Source: an uncultured Cetobacterium sp. (lineage in GTDB: Bacteria; Fusobacteriota; Fusobacteriia; Fusobacteriales; Fusobacteriaceae). Taken from it: a DNA stretch of 36,873 nt. Below the pieces are notes generated by a model. It was not told where the DNA came from and did no database searches. It saw only the letters and a list, made by a program, of their open reading frames with translations. Positions 1-8,962 of this stretch are shown one piece after another; position 1 is the stretch's first letter; each line of letters opens with the position of its first letter. Position numbers and translations under genes: made by a program. Location: assembly GCF_947072685.1 (NCBI RefSeq), contig NZ_CAMTIK010000022.1, positions 1 through 36,873 of the forward strand. Reading direction: 5' to 3'.

Positions 1-44
1 AGTACTTGGGGGGCAGCCCTCTGGGAGGATAGGAAGTTGCCAAT
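1..44 (+). rRNA. 5S ribosomal RNA, 3' end only (partial)
   Basis: The first 44 bases align by eye with the last third of bacterial 5S rRNA. The pattern is GTA-T-GGGG-CAGCCC-CTGGGAGGATAGGAAGTTGCC, equivalent to the E. coli 3' end GGGGTCTCCCC..GAGAGTAGGGAACTGCC. The G-rich and C-rich arms of the variable hairpin and the GGGAG-ATAGG loop region are visible. The 5' two thirds lie outside the window, so the exact 3' end (pairing with the 5' end) is estimated. A run of eight T follows at 46-53. An rRNA operon therefore ends here. Confidence 0.85.
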
Positions 45-54
45 CTTTTTTTTA
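45..54 (+). terminator. Probable rRNA operon terminator U-tract
   Basis: Eight T residues directly follow the 5S 3' end. No separate hairpin is present between the 5S gene and the next gene, so the terminal helix of 5S itself would have to act as the stem. This is inferred, because the 5' arm of that helix is outside the window. Confidence 0.45.
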
Positions 55-79
55 TACAAAAAAATAGGAGGATTCTTAT

Positions 80-970
80 ATGAGAATACAAAAAAGGGCA
101 AAATTGATATATAATCCTGCTTCAGGTAGTGGTAAAATTATAAAAGAGCTTGATAAAATTTTTAAAATTTATCAAGAGTTTGATTATATTATAGATATAT
201 TTAGAATTTCAAAGGATTGTATAAAAGAGGATATTTTAAAAGATATCGAATTATACGATCATTTTTTAATTTCAGGAGGAGATGGGACTGTTAATAGTTT
301 TGTGAACCTTTTGAAGAAAAATAATAAAGATATTCCAATAGGAATACTACCCACAGGAACCGCAAATGATTTTGCTAATGTGATTGATATGCCAAAAGAT
401 ATAGGAGAAGCTTGTAGAAAAATATTGAACTCTAAAGCTAAAAGTATAGATGTGGGGCGTATAAATGACTATTTTTTTATAAATATAGCGAGTTTGGGAA
501 TTTTTTCAACGATATCTCAAACAACCGACAGAACACTTATCAAAACAATGGGTAAATTAGCCTATGTCCTGAACGGAATAAAAGAGTTCACTAAGGTAAA
601 AAAGCTTAAAGTAATGTTAGAGAGCGAACAATATAGTACAATAACGGATGTAATTTCAATATTGATATTTAATGGAAGAAGTGCAGGAAATCTTCCTTTA
701 GCATATAATGCACTTTTGGATGATGGCTATTTTGATATTTTAGTATTGAAACCTGATTTTATAGGGGATGTTCCGGAGATGAGTGCAGCACTGATAACAA
801 AAACACATTTAGAAAAAAAATTCCATTCTGTAAAATATTTTAAAACGAAATATTTAAAAATAGTGGGGGTTGATAATTATGTTACAGATATCGATGGAGA
901 GACAGGTCCTAGTTTACCTGTTGAGATAGAGTGTATACACAAAGGACTAAAAGTTCTAGGAATCAGCTAA
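80..970 (+). CDS. Diacylglycerol/lipid kinase family protein (YegS/DgkB type)
   Basis: This 296-residue soluble protein belongs to the DAG-kinase catalytic superfamily, which phosphorylates diacylglycerol or related lipids at the inner membrane face. The diagnostic GGDGT motif is at residues 66-70. A second conserved block, PTGTANDFAN, is at 91-100, and the N-terminal NPASGSGK phosphate-binding loop is at 12-19. Length is typical for the YegS/BmrU/DgkB group. The start is fixed by TAGGAGGA about 8 bases upstream. The gene begins only 35 bases after the 5S rRNA end and no promoter is visible in that gap, so it may depend on read-through from the rRNA operon. Substrate (diacylglycerol, undecaprenol or sphingoid-like) cannot be told from sequence. 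Confidence 0.85.
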   Translation: MRIQKRAKLIYNPASGSGKIIKELDKIFKIYQEFDYIIDIFRISKDCIKEDILKDIELYDHFLISGGDGTVNSFVNLLKKNNKDIPIGILPTGTANDFANVIDMPKDIGEACRKILNSKAKSIDVGRINDYFFINIASLGIFSTISQTTDRTLIKTMGKLAYVLNGIKEFTKVKKLKVMLESEQYSTITDVISILIFNGRSAGNLPLAYNALLDDGYFDILVLKPDFIGDVPEMSAALITKTHLEKKFHSVKYFKTKYLKIVGVDNYVTDIDGETGPSLPVEIECIHKGLKVLGIS

Positions 971-977
971 AAAAAAA

Positions 978-1007
978 TTGAAAATAGTACCAAAAAAATG
1001 GTAAAAT
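978..1007 (+). promoter_or_regulatory. Candidate sigma-70 type promoter for the mur/fts cluster
   Basis: TTGAAA (978-983) and TAAAAT (1002-1007) are separated by 18 bases. Between them lies a small inverted repeat TACCA..TGGTA (988-992/999-1003). It sits 32 bases before the murF start codon. Confidence 0.45.
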
Positions 1008-1038
1008 GTAATGAAGTAATAAAAAAGGGGATGTAACA

Positions 1039-2325
1039 TTGAAAACATTTACTAGGGTTTTAAAAAGGTATTTTCAAAGTTTAAATATACCAAAAAATAT
1101 AGATATATACGATGTTCAGATGGATAGTAAAAAAGTGAGTGAAAATACACTTTTCATTGCTATAAATAATGGAAATAATTATATAGAGGAAGCTATAAAC
1201 AGAGGGGCTAGTTGGATTATAAGTGACAATCCAAAACACTTTTCAACGCATGAAAAAGTAATAAAAGTTGAGAGTAGTATTGAAACTCTTCAAAACTTAG
1301 CAAAATTATATAGAGCTGCATTAGGGCTTAAAGTTATTGCTATAACGGGAAGTGAAGGAAAAACAACAACAAAAGATTTAGTATTTGGAGTTTTATCAAA
1401 AAAATATAAAACAAAAAAAACGTTGGGAAACTATAACAATCAGATAGGATTACCCTATACAATACTTCAACTTCAAGATGATGACGAGATTGTAGTATTG
1501 GAGATGGGAATGAGTGCTTTAGGTGAAATTGAGAGATTGTCTGAGATAGCTGCTCCGAATTTTGGGATCATAACGAATATAGGGGATTCACATCTAGAAT
1601 ATTTAAAAAATAGAGATAATGTTTTTTTAGCTAAAACAGAACTTCTGAGATATATTGAAGAAAAAAATGTTTTAACTTTTGGAGACGATCCATATTTTGA
1701 AAAATTAAAGACTGTTAAGGTAGGATTTAATAAAATTAATGATTATTTAATTAAAGATTTTGTAGAAACCTATGAGGGGGGAAATTTCACATTAAACGAT
1801 GAAAAATATTTTGTTCCTCTCAATGGAAAATATAACTCTATAAACGCTTCATTTGCTATAGCGATGGGGAAAAAAAATGGAATGAGTTATGAAGAGATAA
1901 GGGACTCACTTTTAAATGTATCTATAACAGGGATGAGGTTTCAAAAGATAGAGAAAGGTGAGGTTTTATATATAAATGACGCTTACAATGCTAGTCCAGT
2001 ATCAATGGAAGCATCTTTAGGAGCATTTTTATCCTTACCTATAGACAGAAAAAAAATAGTTGTACTAGGTGATGCTTTGGAGCTTGGAGAAAATGAGATT
2101 GATTATCATGTTCAAATAATAAAAACAGCATTAGAATGCAATTTTTTTGAGGTCTTTGTTTATGGAGAGCGAATGAAAAAAGCATCAAATATAGTTAAAT
2201 CATCAAAAGTAAAATATTTTGAGAGCAAGTCATTAATAAAAGAAAAAATAATAAGTCTAGGTTCAGTTGCAGTGCTTTTAAAAGGCTCGAGAGGGATGAA
2301 GCTAGAAGAAATAATATGTGATTAA
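1039..2325 (+). CDS. murF: UDP-N-acetylmuramoyl-tripeptide--D-alanyl-D-alanine ligase MurF
   Basis: MurF adds D-Ala-D-Ala to the UDP-MurNAc-tripeptide in the cytoplasm, the last soluble step of peptidoglycan precursor synthesis. The 428-residue protein has the N-terminal Mur substrate domain, an ATP loop GSEGKTT at residues 104-110, and the C-terminal signature NDAYNASPVSMEASL typical of MurF rather than MurE, C or D. The start is TTG, preceded by AAAAAGGGGATG; no ATG in frame fits better. It is the first gene of the cluster, 12 bases before mraY. The murE gene that would supply its substrate is not in the window. Confidence 0.93.
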   Translation: MKTFTRVLKRYFQSLNIPKNIDIYDVQMDSKKVSENTLFIAINNGNNYIEEAINRGASWIISDNPKHFSTHEKVIKVESSIETLQNLAKLYRAALGLKVIAITGSEGKTTTKDLVFGVLSKKYKTKKTLGNYNNQIGLPYTILQLQDDDEIVVLEMGMSALGEIERLSEIAAPNFGIITNIGDSHLEYLKNRDNVFLAKTELLRYIEEKNVLTFGDDPYFEKLKTVKVGFNKINDYLIKDFVETYEGGNFTLNDEKYFVPLNGKYNSINASFAIAMGKKNGMSYEEIRDSLLNVSITGMRFQKIEKGEVLYINDAYNASPVSMEASLGAFLSLPIDRKKIVVLGDALELGENEIDYHVQIIKTALECNFFEVFVYGERMKKASNIVKSSKVKYFESKSLIKEKIISLGSVAVLLKGSRGMKLEEIICD

Positions 2326-2337
2326 AGGAGTAGAGGG

Positions 2338-3426
2338 ATGCTTTATTTGTTGGCAGGATATACACCGGTACTAGAAGGATTTAAATCTATATATCTGAGA
2401 AGTTTTTTAGCATTTATATTGGCATTTTTAGTAGTTTTAGTTACGGGAAAACCATTTATAAAATATTTGAAAAAGAAAAAATTTGGAGAATCAATAAGAG
2501 AAGAGGGGCCAGTGAGTCATTTTTCTAAAAAAGGAACACCCACAATGGGTGGGTTATTACTAATTTTTGGTACTTTAATAACAAGTTTATTGGTGAGTGA
2601 TTTAAGCAATAAATTTATTATTTTAATGATAGTTATAACGTTACTATTCAGTAGTATTGGATTTATAGATGATTATAAGAAATTTACAGTAAATAAAAAA
2701 GGACTATCGGGAAAAAAGAAGCTATTAGGGCAATGTTGTATAGCTTTAGGAACATGGTATTTTATAAAAACATTTGGATTGACGGGGAATAAAATATTGG
2801 ACCTATCTATTGTAAATCCAATGATATCAAATAGTAATTACTATTTGGGAAGTTTTTTGATGTTGCTATTCATAGCTGTTGTATTGATGGGAACTTCAAA
2901 TGCAGTAAATATAACAGATGGATTGGACGGATTAGCAATTATGCCAGCTGTTATAGGGGCAACAATACTGGGAATAATAGCATATTTTACTGGGCATACA
3001 GAGTTTAGCAATCATTTGAATTTACACTATATAGCAGGTGTTGGTGAATTAACTGTTTTCTTATCGGCGTTGATAGGTTCTGGATTAGGGTTTTTATGGT
3101 ATAATTTTTACCCGGCTCAAATATTTATGGGGGATACAGGATCATTAACTTTGGGTGGAATATTAGGTGTAGTTGCAATACTTTTGAAACAAGAGTTACT
3201 GCTTCCAATAATTGGTGGAGTATTTGTTTTAGAAGCAATTTCGGTTATCCTACAGGTAGGATCATTTAAGTTGAGAGGGAAAAGAGTTTTTCGAATGGCA
3301 CCGATACATCATCATTTTGAATTGGCAGGATTACCTGAAACAAAAGTGACGATGAGGTTTTGGATAGTTGCATTATTCTTGGGAATGATAGCTTTGGGAA
3401 TAGTTAGAATGAGAGGAATATTGTAA
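2338..3426 (+). CDS. mraY: Phospho-N-acetylmuramoyl-pentapeptide-transferase MraY
   Basis: MraY transfers phospho-MurNAc-pentapeptide from UDP to undecaprenyl phosphate, making lipid I on the inner membrane. The 362-residue product is highly hydrophobic with about ten membrane segments. It contains the family signatures NITDGLDGLA (catalytic Asp region), MGDTGSL and the C-terminal HHHFELAG. The start is supported by AAAGGAGTAGAGGG directly upstream. It follows murF by 12 bases and is separated from murD by a hairpin at 3431-3453. Confidence 0.95.
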   Translation: MLYLLAGYTPVLEGFKSIYLRSFLAFILAFLVVLVTGKPFIKYLKKKKFGESIREEGPVSHFSKKGTPTMGGLLLIFGTLITSLLVSDLSNKFIILMIVITLLFSSIGFIDDYKKFTVNKKGLSGKKKLLGQCCIALGTWYFIKTFGLTGNKILDLSIVNPMISNSNYYLGSFLMLLFIAVVLMGTSNAVNITDGLDGLAIMPAVIGATILGIIAYFTGHTEFSNHLNLHYIAGVGELTVFLSALIGSGLGFLWYNFYPAQIFMGDTGSLTLGGILGVVAILLKQELLLPIIGGVFVLEAISVILQVGSFKLRGKRVFRMAPIHHHFELAGLPETKVTMRFWIVALFLGMIALGIVRMRGIL

Positions 3427-3430
3427 TGAG

Positions 3431-3457
3431 ACCACAGTGATATCCACTGTGGTTTTT
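3431..3457 (+). terminator. Intra-operon hairpin between mraY and murD (attenuator-like)
   Basis: ACCACAGTG (3431-3439) and CACTGTGGT (3445-3453) form a perfect 9-bp stem with a 5-base loop, followed by TTTT then G. The U-tract is short, so partial termination or mRNA processing is more likely than complete termination. No good promoter is seen between it and murD. Confidence 0.6.
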
Positions 3458-3484
3458 GTCGTTTAAAAATAAGGAGGATTATCT

Positions 3485-4798
3485 ATGAAGAGAGCTATTG
3501 TTTTTGGAGCTGGTATCAGCGGAAGAGGTTCAGAGAAAACATTAAAAAATATGGGATACGAAGTGATGTTGATTGATGATAAAATAGGAATCTCTTCAAA
3601 AGAGGGGATACAAATTTTAGAAAATGAAAAAATAGATATCTTTGTTAAAAGTCCAGGAGTTCCGTACACAGATCTTGTAAAAAAAGCATTGGAAAAAAAT
3701 GTAGAAGTGATCGATGATATCGAGCTTGGATATAGATTTAAAATTACAAATAATATCAGAGGTAAAATAATTGCCGTGACAGGAACCAATGGGAAAACGA
3801 CAGTTACTTCAAAAATTCAAGAACTTTTAAACTTAGCGGGATATAAATCTAAAGTATGTGGAAATATAGGATTCTCATTCAGTGAAACAGTTTTAGAAAA
3901 TAGAGATTTAGATTTTTTTGTTTTAGAATTAAGTTCTTATCAGCTTGAAAATATAAGGGATTTTAAAGCAGATATATCTTTAATAGTAAATTTAGCACCA
4001 GATCATTTAAATAGATATGAAACTATTGAACACTATTATAACACAAAGTTTAAAATTAAGAACAATCAAAAGGAAAATGAATATTTTTTAGTAAATACTA
4101 ATTGCAATAACTCTATGAAAAGAATAAAAGACGAAAAAACTAATATAATTTATGTGGGGTTAGATAAAAATGATCACAATCAATCCGCTTGGATTGAGGA
4201 CGGTTTTTTAATGCACAGAGATGAAAAAGTTTTAGATATCAACTTAGTTTCTTTAAAAGGAAAACATAATTTAGAAAATATGTTATTTATAGTTTGTGTA
4301 GGTAAGTTATTAGATGTTCCTACAGAGATTATAAGAGAGTTTCTTTACTCAACTAAAACCTTGGAGCACAGAATGGAAAATTTTTACTCTTTTGGAAAAA
4401 ATATTTTTATAAATGATTCAAAAGGAACGAATATTGAGTCAACTAGATTTGCAATAGAAGCATATCAGAATCCAATATTGATATGTGGTGGGTCGGACAA
4501 AAAATTGGATTTGAGACCTTTTGCCCAAATAATTAAAGAAAAAGTAAAAGAGGTATATTTAATAGGAGAGATTGCGGATAAATTAGAGAGTGACTTGAAA
4601 GCCTTAAATTATCCAAAAGATAGAATTTTTAATTTACGAGAGTTAGAAAAAGTAGTGAAATTATTAAAGCTTAGATTGAGAAGAGATGAGGAGAATATAG
4701 TACTATTATCTCCAGCAACAGCAAGTTTTGATCAATTTAAAAACTTTGAAGAGAGGGGACATATTTTTAAAGAATTAGTTATTGCACATTTTGGATAG
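3485..4798 (+). CDS. murD: UDP-N-acetylmuramoyl-L-alanine--D-glutamate ligase MurD
   Basis: MurD adds D-glutamate to UDP-MurNAc-L-Ala. The 437-residue protein starts with a Rossmann-like VFGAGISGRGSEKTL, has the ATP loop GTNGKTT near residue 100, then ELSSYQLE and APDHLNRY in the central domain. The C-terminal domain shows NDSKGTNIESTRFAIE and LSPATASFDQF-NFEERG, which identify MurD among Mur ligases. TAAGGAGG stands before the ATG. It lies between the hairpin and murG; in many bacteria ftsW would sit between murD and murG, but here the gap is only 11 bases. Confidence 0.95.
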   Translation: MKRAIVFGAGISGRGSEKTLKNMGYEVMLIDDKIGISSKEGIQILENEKIDIFVKSPGVPYTDLVKKALEKNVEVIDDIELGYRFKITNNIRGKIIAVTGTNGKTTVTSKIQELLNLAGYKSKVCGNIGFSFSETVLENRDLDFFVLELSSYQLENIRDFKADISLIVNLAPDHLNRYETIEHYYNTKFKIKNNQKENEYFLVNTNCNNSMKRIKDEKTNIIYVGLDKNDHNQSAWIEDGFLMHRDEKVLDINLVSLKGKHNLENMLFIVCVGKLLDVPTEIIREFLYSTKTLEHRMENFYSFGKNIFINDSKGTNIESTRFAIEAYQNPILICGGSDKKLDLRPFAQIIKEKVKEVYLIGEIADKLESDLKALNYPKDRIFNLRELEKVVKLLKLRLRRDEENIVLLSPATASFDQFKNFEERGHIFKELVIAHFG

Positions 4799-4809
4799 GA
4801 GAGTTTGTT

Positions 4810-5883
4810 ATGAAAAAAATAATACTAACAACTGGCGGAACAGGTGGGCATATATACCCAGCTTTAGCTGTAGGGAAGAAGTTGAAAGATAGAGGTATGG
4901 AAGTAGTTTTTGTAGGAAGTACATCGAGAATGGAAAAGGATATTGTTCCGGAAGAAGGATATAGATTTATAGGTATAGATGTTCACCCATTTCAAAATTT
5001 TAAAAAATTATATTTAAATATAAAATCTTTTTTTCAATCTTTTAAAATATTAAAAAAAGAAAATCCAGACATAATAATAGGATTTGGAAACTACATCTCT
5101 ATTCCAATGCTTTTTGCAGGAGTAGTTGCGAGAAAAAAGATATATTTACAAGAACAGAATGCTGATTTAGGAATGGCAAATAAAATTTTTTATAAATTGG
5201 CTAAGAAGTGTTTTTTAGCGTTTGATACAACATATGAAGAGATATCTATAAAAGATCAACACAAGTTTTTAGTTACAGGGAATCCGTTGAGAGAAGATAT
5301 ATATACTATGGATAAAGATGTTGAAAGAGATAGAATGAAAATAGGAAAAGACGAAAAGGTCCTGCTTATAACTGGTGGAAGTTTGGGTGCAAAATCTCTC
5401 AATGAGGCAGTGGTAAAAAATCTTAAAGATATTTTTAAAGATAAAAGTATAAGAATCTATTGGGCGACGGGAGATAAAAATTTTAACGAGATAAATGAAA
5501 AACTTGAAGATCAACAAATAAAAGTGAGCGATATAATAAAACCTTATTTTAATAATATGATAAATATAATGGCGGCAGCTGATTTGGTTGTTTGTAGAGC
5601 GGGAGCTTTGACAGTATCTGAGTTGGTTCAATTGGAAAAACCGTCTATATTGATACCATATAATTCCATAAAAGTTGGTCAATATCAAAATGCTAAAATA
5701 TTGGTAGAAAATGAGGCCGCATTAGTATATAGTGACAGTAAATCTGAAGAAGCTATCGAAAAAGCGTTGGAATTGATAAAAAATGATGAGGAATTACATA
5801 AAATGAGTAGAAGAGCTAAAAATTTAAAAAAGAGCAATGCAGCTGAAAGAATAGTTGAATGCTTGGATATTTGGAGGAGTTAA
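4810..5883 (+). CDS. murG: UDP-GlcNAc--lipid I N-acetylglucosaminyltransferase MurG
   Basis: MurG converts lipid I to lipid II by adding GlcNAc at the cytoplasmic membrane face. The 357-residue GT28-family protein has the N-terminal glycine-rich TTGGTGGHIYPALAV (near 7-21), the GGSLGAKSLNE loop in the middle and CRAGALTVSEL in the nucleotide-sugar binding domain. Length is standard. The stop codon TAA shares its last base with the probable murC start codon, so the two are translationally coupled. Confidence 0.95.
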   Translation: MKKIILTTGGTGGHIYPALAVGKKLKDRGMEVVFVGSTSRMEKDIVPEEGYRFIGIDVHPFQNFKKLYLNIKSFFQSFKILKKENPDIIIGFGNYISIPMLFAGVVARKKIYLQEQNADLGMANKIFYKLAKKCFLAFDTTYEEISIKDQHKFLVTGNPLREDIYTMDKDVERDRMKIGKDEKVLLITGGSLGAKSLNEAVVKNLKDIFKDKSIRIYWATGDKNFNEINEKLEDQQIKVSDIIKPYFNNMINIMAAADLVVCRAGALTVSELVQLEKPSILIPYNSIKVGQYQNAKILVENEAALVYSDSKSEEAIEKALELIKNDEELHKMSRRAKNLKKSNAAERIVECLDIWRS

Positions 5884-7232
5884 TGGAAAAAATATACTTT
5901 ATAGGGATAAATGGGATAGGAATGAGTGGACTTGCTAAAATTATGAAGCTAAAAGGTTATGAAGTTTTAGGAGCCGATTTGACAAGGAATTACGTAACTG
6001 AGGAGTTAGAAAATTTAGGAATAAAAGTTTTTTCTGAGCACGATAAGAAAAATGTAGAGGGTGTGGACTTAGTAGTGGCATCAAGTGCTATAAAAATAGA
6101 TAATCCAGAGATAGTAAGAGCCAAAGAACTGGGGATAAAGATTATAAAAAGAGGAGAACTTTTAGCTCTTTTAATGAATAAAGAAAGAGGGATAGCTGTT
6201 GCTGGAACACACGGGAAAACAACAACAAGTTCCATGTTAGGGTCACTGTTATTAGATATAGATCCAACAATAGTTGTAGGAGGAATTCTACCGGAGATAG
6301 GTTCTAATGCTAGATGTGGAAGAAATGAGATTTTTATAGCTGAAGCTGATGAAAGTGATAACTCATTTTTACATCTAACACCAGAAATTTCGATTATAAC
6401 AAATATAGAAGCAGATCATTTAGAAAATCACGGATGCTTAGAGAATATAAAAAAATCTTTTGCTCAGTTTATGGATCAAACAACAAAAGAAATTTTGGTA
6501 TGTAAGGATTGCTCAGAAGTTTTAGGAATGATATCGGGAAGAGAAAATATTTTGACATACAGTATCTATTCTGATGATGCGGATATAGTGGCAAAAAATA
6601 TAAAGATAGTTGATTCAAAAACTAAATTTACTGTATATATAAATAAGGAGAAATTTGGAACTTTTGAGCTTTCAATCCCTGGAAATCATAATATTCAAAA
6701 TGCACTTCCAGTTATTTATTTAGCAAAAAAGTTTGGAATAGACAAGAAAGTAATTGCAAAAAAAATAGTTCAGTTTAAAGGCGCTAAGAGAAGATATGAT
6801 ATTTTGCATAACAATAAAATAAGAATAATTGATGACTATGCACATCATCCAACAGAAATAAAGGCGACAATTCAAGGGGCAAAAACCATTGAAAAAAATA
6901 AAACAGTTGCAATATTTCAACCACATAGATACAGTCGAGTAAATTTTCTTTTAAATGAGTTTATTGGAAGTTTTGAGGGTGTGGATGAAGTTATATTGAT
7001 GCCAGTGTTTAGTGCTGGAGAAAAAAATGAGTTTGGTGTTACATTGGAGAAGTTAAAAGAAAAAATAGGGCATAAACATTGTATAATAGTAGAAAAAAAT
7101 GAAGAAATAGAGAAAAGAGTTATAGGAGAAAAAAATGCGGTGACATTTTTATTTATGGGAGCAGGAAATATATCTACATTGGCTCACAATATAGCGGATA
7201 ATATAGGGAGAGCTGGAAATGAAATTATATAA
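5883..7232 (+). CDS. murC: UDP-N-acetylmuramate--L-alanine ligase MurC
   Basis: MurC ligates L-alanine to UDP-MurNAc, the first amino-acid addition to the peptidoglycan stem. Signatures are GINGIGMSGLA at the N terminus, ATP loop GTHGKTTTSSM, EADESDNSFL, NIEADHLENHG and the C-terminal DDYAHHPTEIKATI and FQPHRYSR. The reading frame is open from an ATG at 5859, but the ATG at 5883 is preferred. It is preceded by GGAGGAG at normal spacing, overlaps the murG stop by one base, and puts the Rossmann loop near the N terminus as in other MurC proteins. That gives 449 residues. Confidence 0.94.
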   Translation: MEKIYFIGINGIGMSGLAKIMKLKGYEVLGADLTRNYVTEELENLGIKVFSEHDKKNVEGVDLVVASSAIKIDNPEIVRAKELGIKIIKRGELLALLMNKERGIAVAGTHGKTTTSSMLGSLLLDIDPTIVVGGILPEIGSNARCGRNEIFIAEADESDNSFLHLTPEISIITNIEADHLENHGCLENIKKSFAQFMDQTTKEILVCKDCSEVLGMISGRENILTYSIYSDDADIVAKNIKIVDSKTKFTVYINKEKFGTFELSIPGNHNIQNALPVIYLAKKFGIDKKVIAKKIVQFKGAKRRYDILHNNKIRIIDDYAHHPTEIKATIQGAKTIEKNKTVAIFQPHRYSRVNFLLNEFIGSFEGVDEVILMPVFSAGEKNEFGVTLEKLKEKIGHKHCIIVEKNEEIEKRVIGEKNAVTFLFMGAGNISTLAHNIADNIGRAGNEII

Positions 7233-8061
7233 AAATCATGTTATGAAGGAACACTCGAATATGAAGATAGGTGGAGTGGCAAAAGAATATATAGAGATTG
7301 AAAATAAAGATGAATTATTAGAGGTTATTAAAGATAAAAAAAATATTTTTATTTTAGGGAATGGAACAAATACCCTTATAAATGATGGGGTTTTGGAGAC
7401 AACGTTCATTTCTTTAAAGCCGATTAATTATATAGAAGAAAAAAGTGAAGGATTAGTAGAGGTTGGATCGGGACTAGATTTTAGTGAACTTATTGACTAT
7501 ATGGAAGAAAAAGATTATACTGGATTAGAAAATTTAGCGGGTATTCCTGGGACCGTTGGTGGATTAGTTTTTATGAATGGTGGAGCTCATGGAACAGAGA
7601 TCTTTGATAAAATATCTTCGGTAGAGGTTATAGATGAAAAAGGAATACTTAGAAAAATAGATAAAGAAAACATAAAATTTTCGTATAGAATAACTGAAAT
7701 AAAAGAAAAAAAATGGATAGTTGTGAGTACAACGTTTAAATTTGATAAAGGATATCTAAAAGAGGTTGTGGACAGGTATAAATTAAAAAGAAATGAAAAT
7801 CATCCATTAAATGAACCAAATTTAGGGAGTACTTTTAAAAATCCAGAAGGGTTATTTTCGGCTAGGCTTATAATTGAGGCTGGATTACAAGGGAAAAAAA
7901 TAGGTGGAGCAGAGGTTTCGATGGTACATCCCAATTTCATTGTAAATAAAGGGGATGCAAAATTTGTTGATATTATTGAAATAATTAAAACCGTAAAATC
8001 AGAAGTGAAAAGCAAAACAGGAATTGAATTAGAAGAGGAAATCATAATTGTTGAAAACTAG
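7219..8061 (+). CDS. murB: UDP-N-acetylenolpyruvoylglucosamine reductase MurB
   Basis: MurB is the FAD/NADPH enzyme that reduces UDP-GlcNAc-enolpyruvate to UDP-MurNAc. The 280-residue protein has the FAD-binding GNGTNTLINDG, AGIPGTVGGLVFMNGGAHG and SYRITE. It also has the GSTFKNPEG block with the proton-donating Ser, and AGLQGKKIGGAEVS-HPNFIVN near the C terminus. The compact size without the extra Tyr loop fits type II MurB of Gram-positive-like lineages. It overlaps the murC 3' end by 14 bases, with AGGGAGAG as ribosome site. Confidence 0.94.
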   Translation: MKLYKNHVMKEHSNMKIGGVAKEYIEIENKDELLEVIKDKKNIFILGNGTNTLINDGVLETTFISLKPINYIEEKSEGLVEVGSGLDFSELIDYMEEKDYTGLENLAGIPGTVGGLVFMNGGAHGTEIFDKISSVEVIDEKGILRKIDKENIKFSYRITEIKEKKWIVVSTTFKFDKGYLKEVVDRYKLKRNENHPLNEPNLGSTFKNPEGLFSARLIIEAGLQGKKIGGAEVSMVHPNFIVNKGDAKFVDIIEIIKTVKSEVKSKTGIELEEEIIIVEN

Positions 8062-8069
8062 GAGGGAAA

Positions 8070-8936
8070 ATGAGAGTAGCAGTAGTTATGGGTGGAATTA
8101 CATCGGAGAGAGAAGTTTCGCTAAGGAGTGGACAAGCGGTTTTGAACAGCTTACTTAGACAGGGATATGATGCATATAAAATAGATTTAGTAAAAGAAAA
8201 TTTAGTTTCGGCATTTATAGAAAATGAATTTGATATAGCATATTTGGCTCTTCATGGAGAATATGGTGAAGATGGAAGGGTTCAATCAGTTCTAGATATG
8301 TTAGGGAAAAGATATACAGGTTCTGGGGTTACGGGAAGTGCAGTAGCAATGGATAAGATATTAACGAAAATTATAGCTAAGGACTTGGGTATTAGAATAC
8401 CTAAAACATATTTAACAATCGAAGGGATAGAAGCTTATCCAGTAGTTATAAAACCAGCAAAAGAGGGTTCGAGTGTTGGTATTTATATCTGCAATACGAA
8501 GGAAGAAGCTTTAGATGCATATAAGGCATTAGAGGATAAGTACCCTTTAATAGAGGAGTTTGTTAAAGGAGAAGAGTTAACTGCGGGAATTTTAAATGGT
8601 GAAAAATTAGGCGTTATAAGAATAAAGCCAAAATCTGGAGTGTACGACTATGAATCTAAATATACAGTTGGAAAAACTGAATATGAGTGCCCAGCTCAGA
8701 TAGATGAAAAAATATATGAAGAAGTTTGTGAAGCAGCTAGGAAAATACATGAAAAGCTTGGTTTAACTGGGGTTACAAGAAGTGACTTTATACTTAGAGA
8801 TGGAAAAGCATATTTTTTAGAGGTCAATACTTGCCCAGGGATGACAGAAACAAGTTTAGCCCCAAAATTAGCAGGTTCTAAAGGGTATTCATTTGATGAT
8901 TTGACAAGAGTGATAATTGAAACTGCAAAGGCATAA
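8070..8936 (+). CDS. ddl: D-alanine--D-alanine ligase Ddl
   Basis: Ddl joins two D-alanines to make the dipeptide used by MurF. The 288-residue ATP-grasp protein starts MRVAVVMGGITSEREVSLRSG, the usual N-terminal signature. It has the ALHGEYGEDG block, PAKEGSSVGI in the ATP loop region, and the C-terminal metal/substrate motif FLEVNTCPGMTETSL. It is slightly shorter than the E. coli enzymes. AGGAGGG precedes the ATG and the gene is 8 bases after murB. Confidence 0.94.
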   Translation: MRVAVVMGGITSEREVSLRSGQAVLNSLLRQGYDAYKIDLVKENLVSAFIENEFDIAYLALHGEYGEDGRVQSVLDMLGKRYTGSGVTGSAVAMDKILTKIIAKDLGIRIPKTYLTIEGIEAYPVVIKPAKEGSSVGIYICNTKEEALDAYKALEDKYPLIEEFVKGEELTAGILNGEKLGVIRIKPKSGVYDYESKYTVGKTEYECPAQIDEKIYEEVCEAARKIHEKLGLTGVTRSDFILRDGKAYFLEVNTCPGMTETSLAPKLAGSKGYSFDDLTRVIIETAKA

Positions 8937-8962
8937 AATTAAGAAATAACAGGGAGAGATTC

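Noticed and set aside
3431-3484. Start of a separate murD promoter after the hairpin
   Set aside because: No -35/-10 pair with reasonable match is seen between the hairpin and the murD ribosome site.
5269-5688. 139-codon open frame on the minus strand within murG
   Set aside because: It is an antisense shadow of murG, dominated by Tyr, Phe and Ile from AT-rich codons, with no ribosome site.
5859-5882. Eight-residue extension of MurC
   Set aside because: It has no good ribosome site. GGAGGAG points to 5883, which also gives the normal N terminus and a TAATG overlap with murG.
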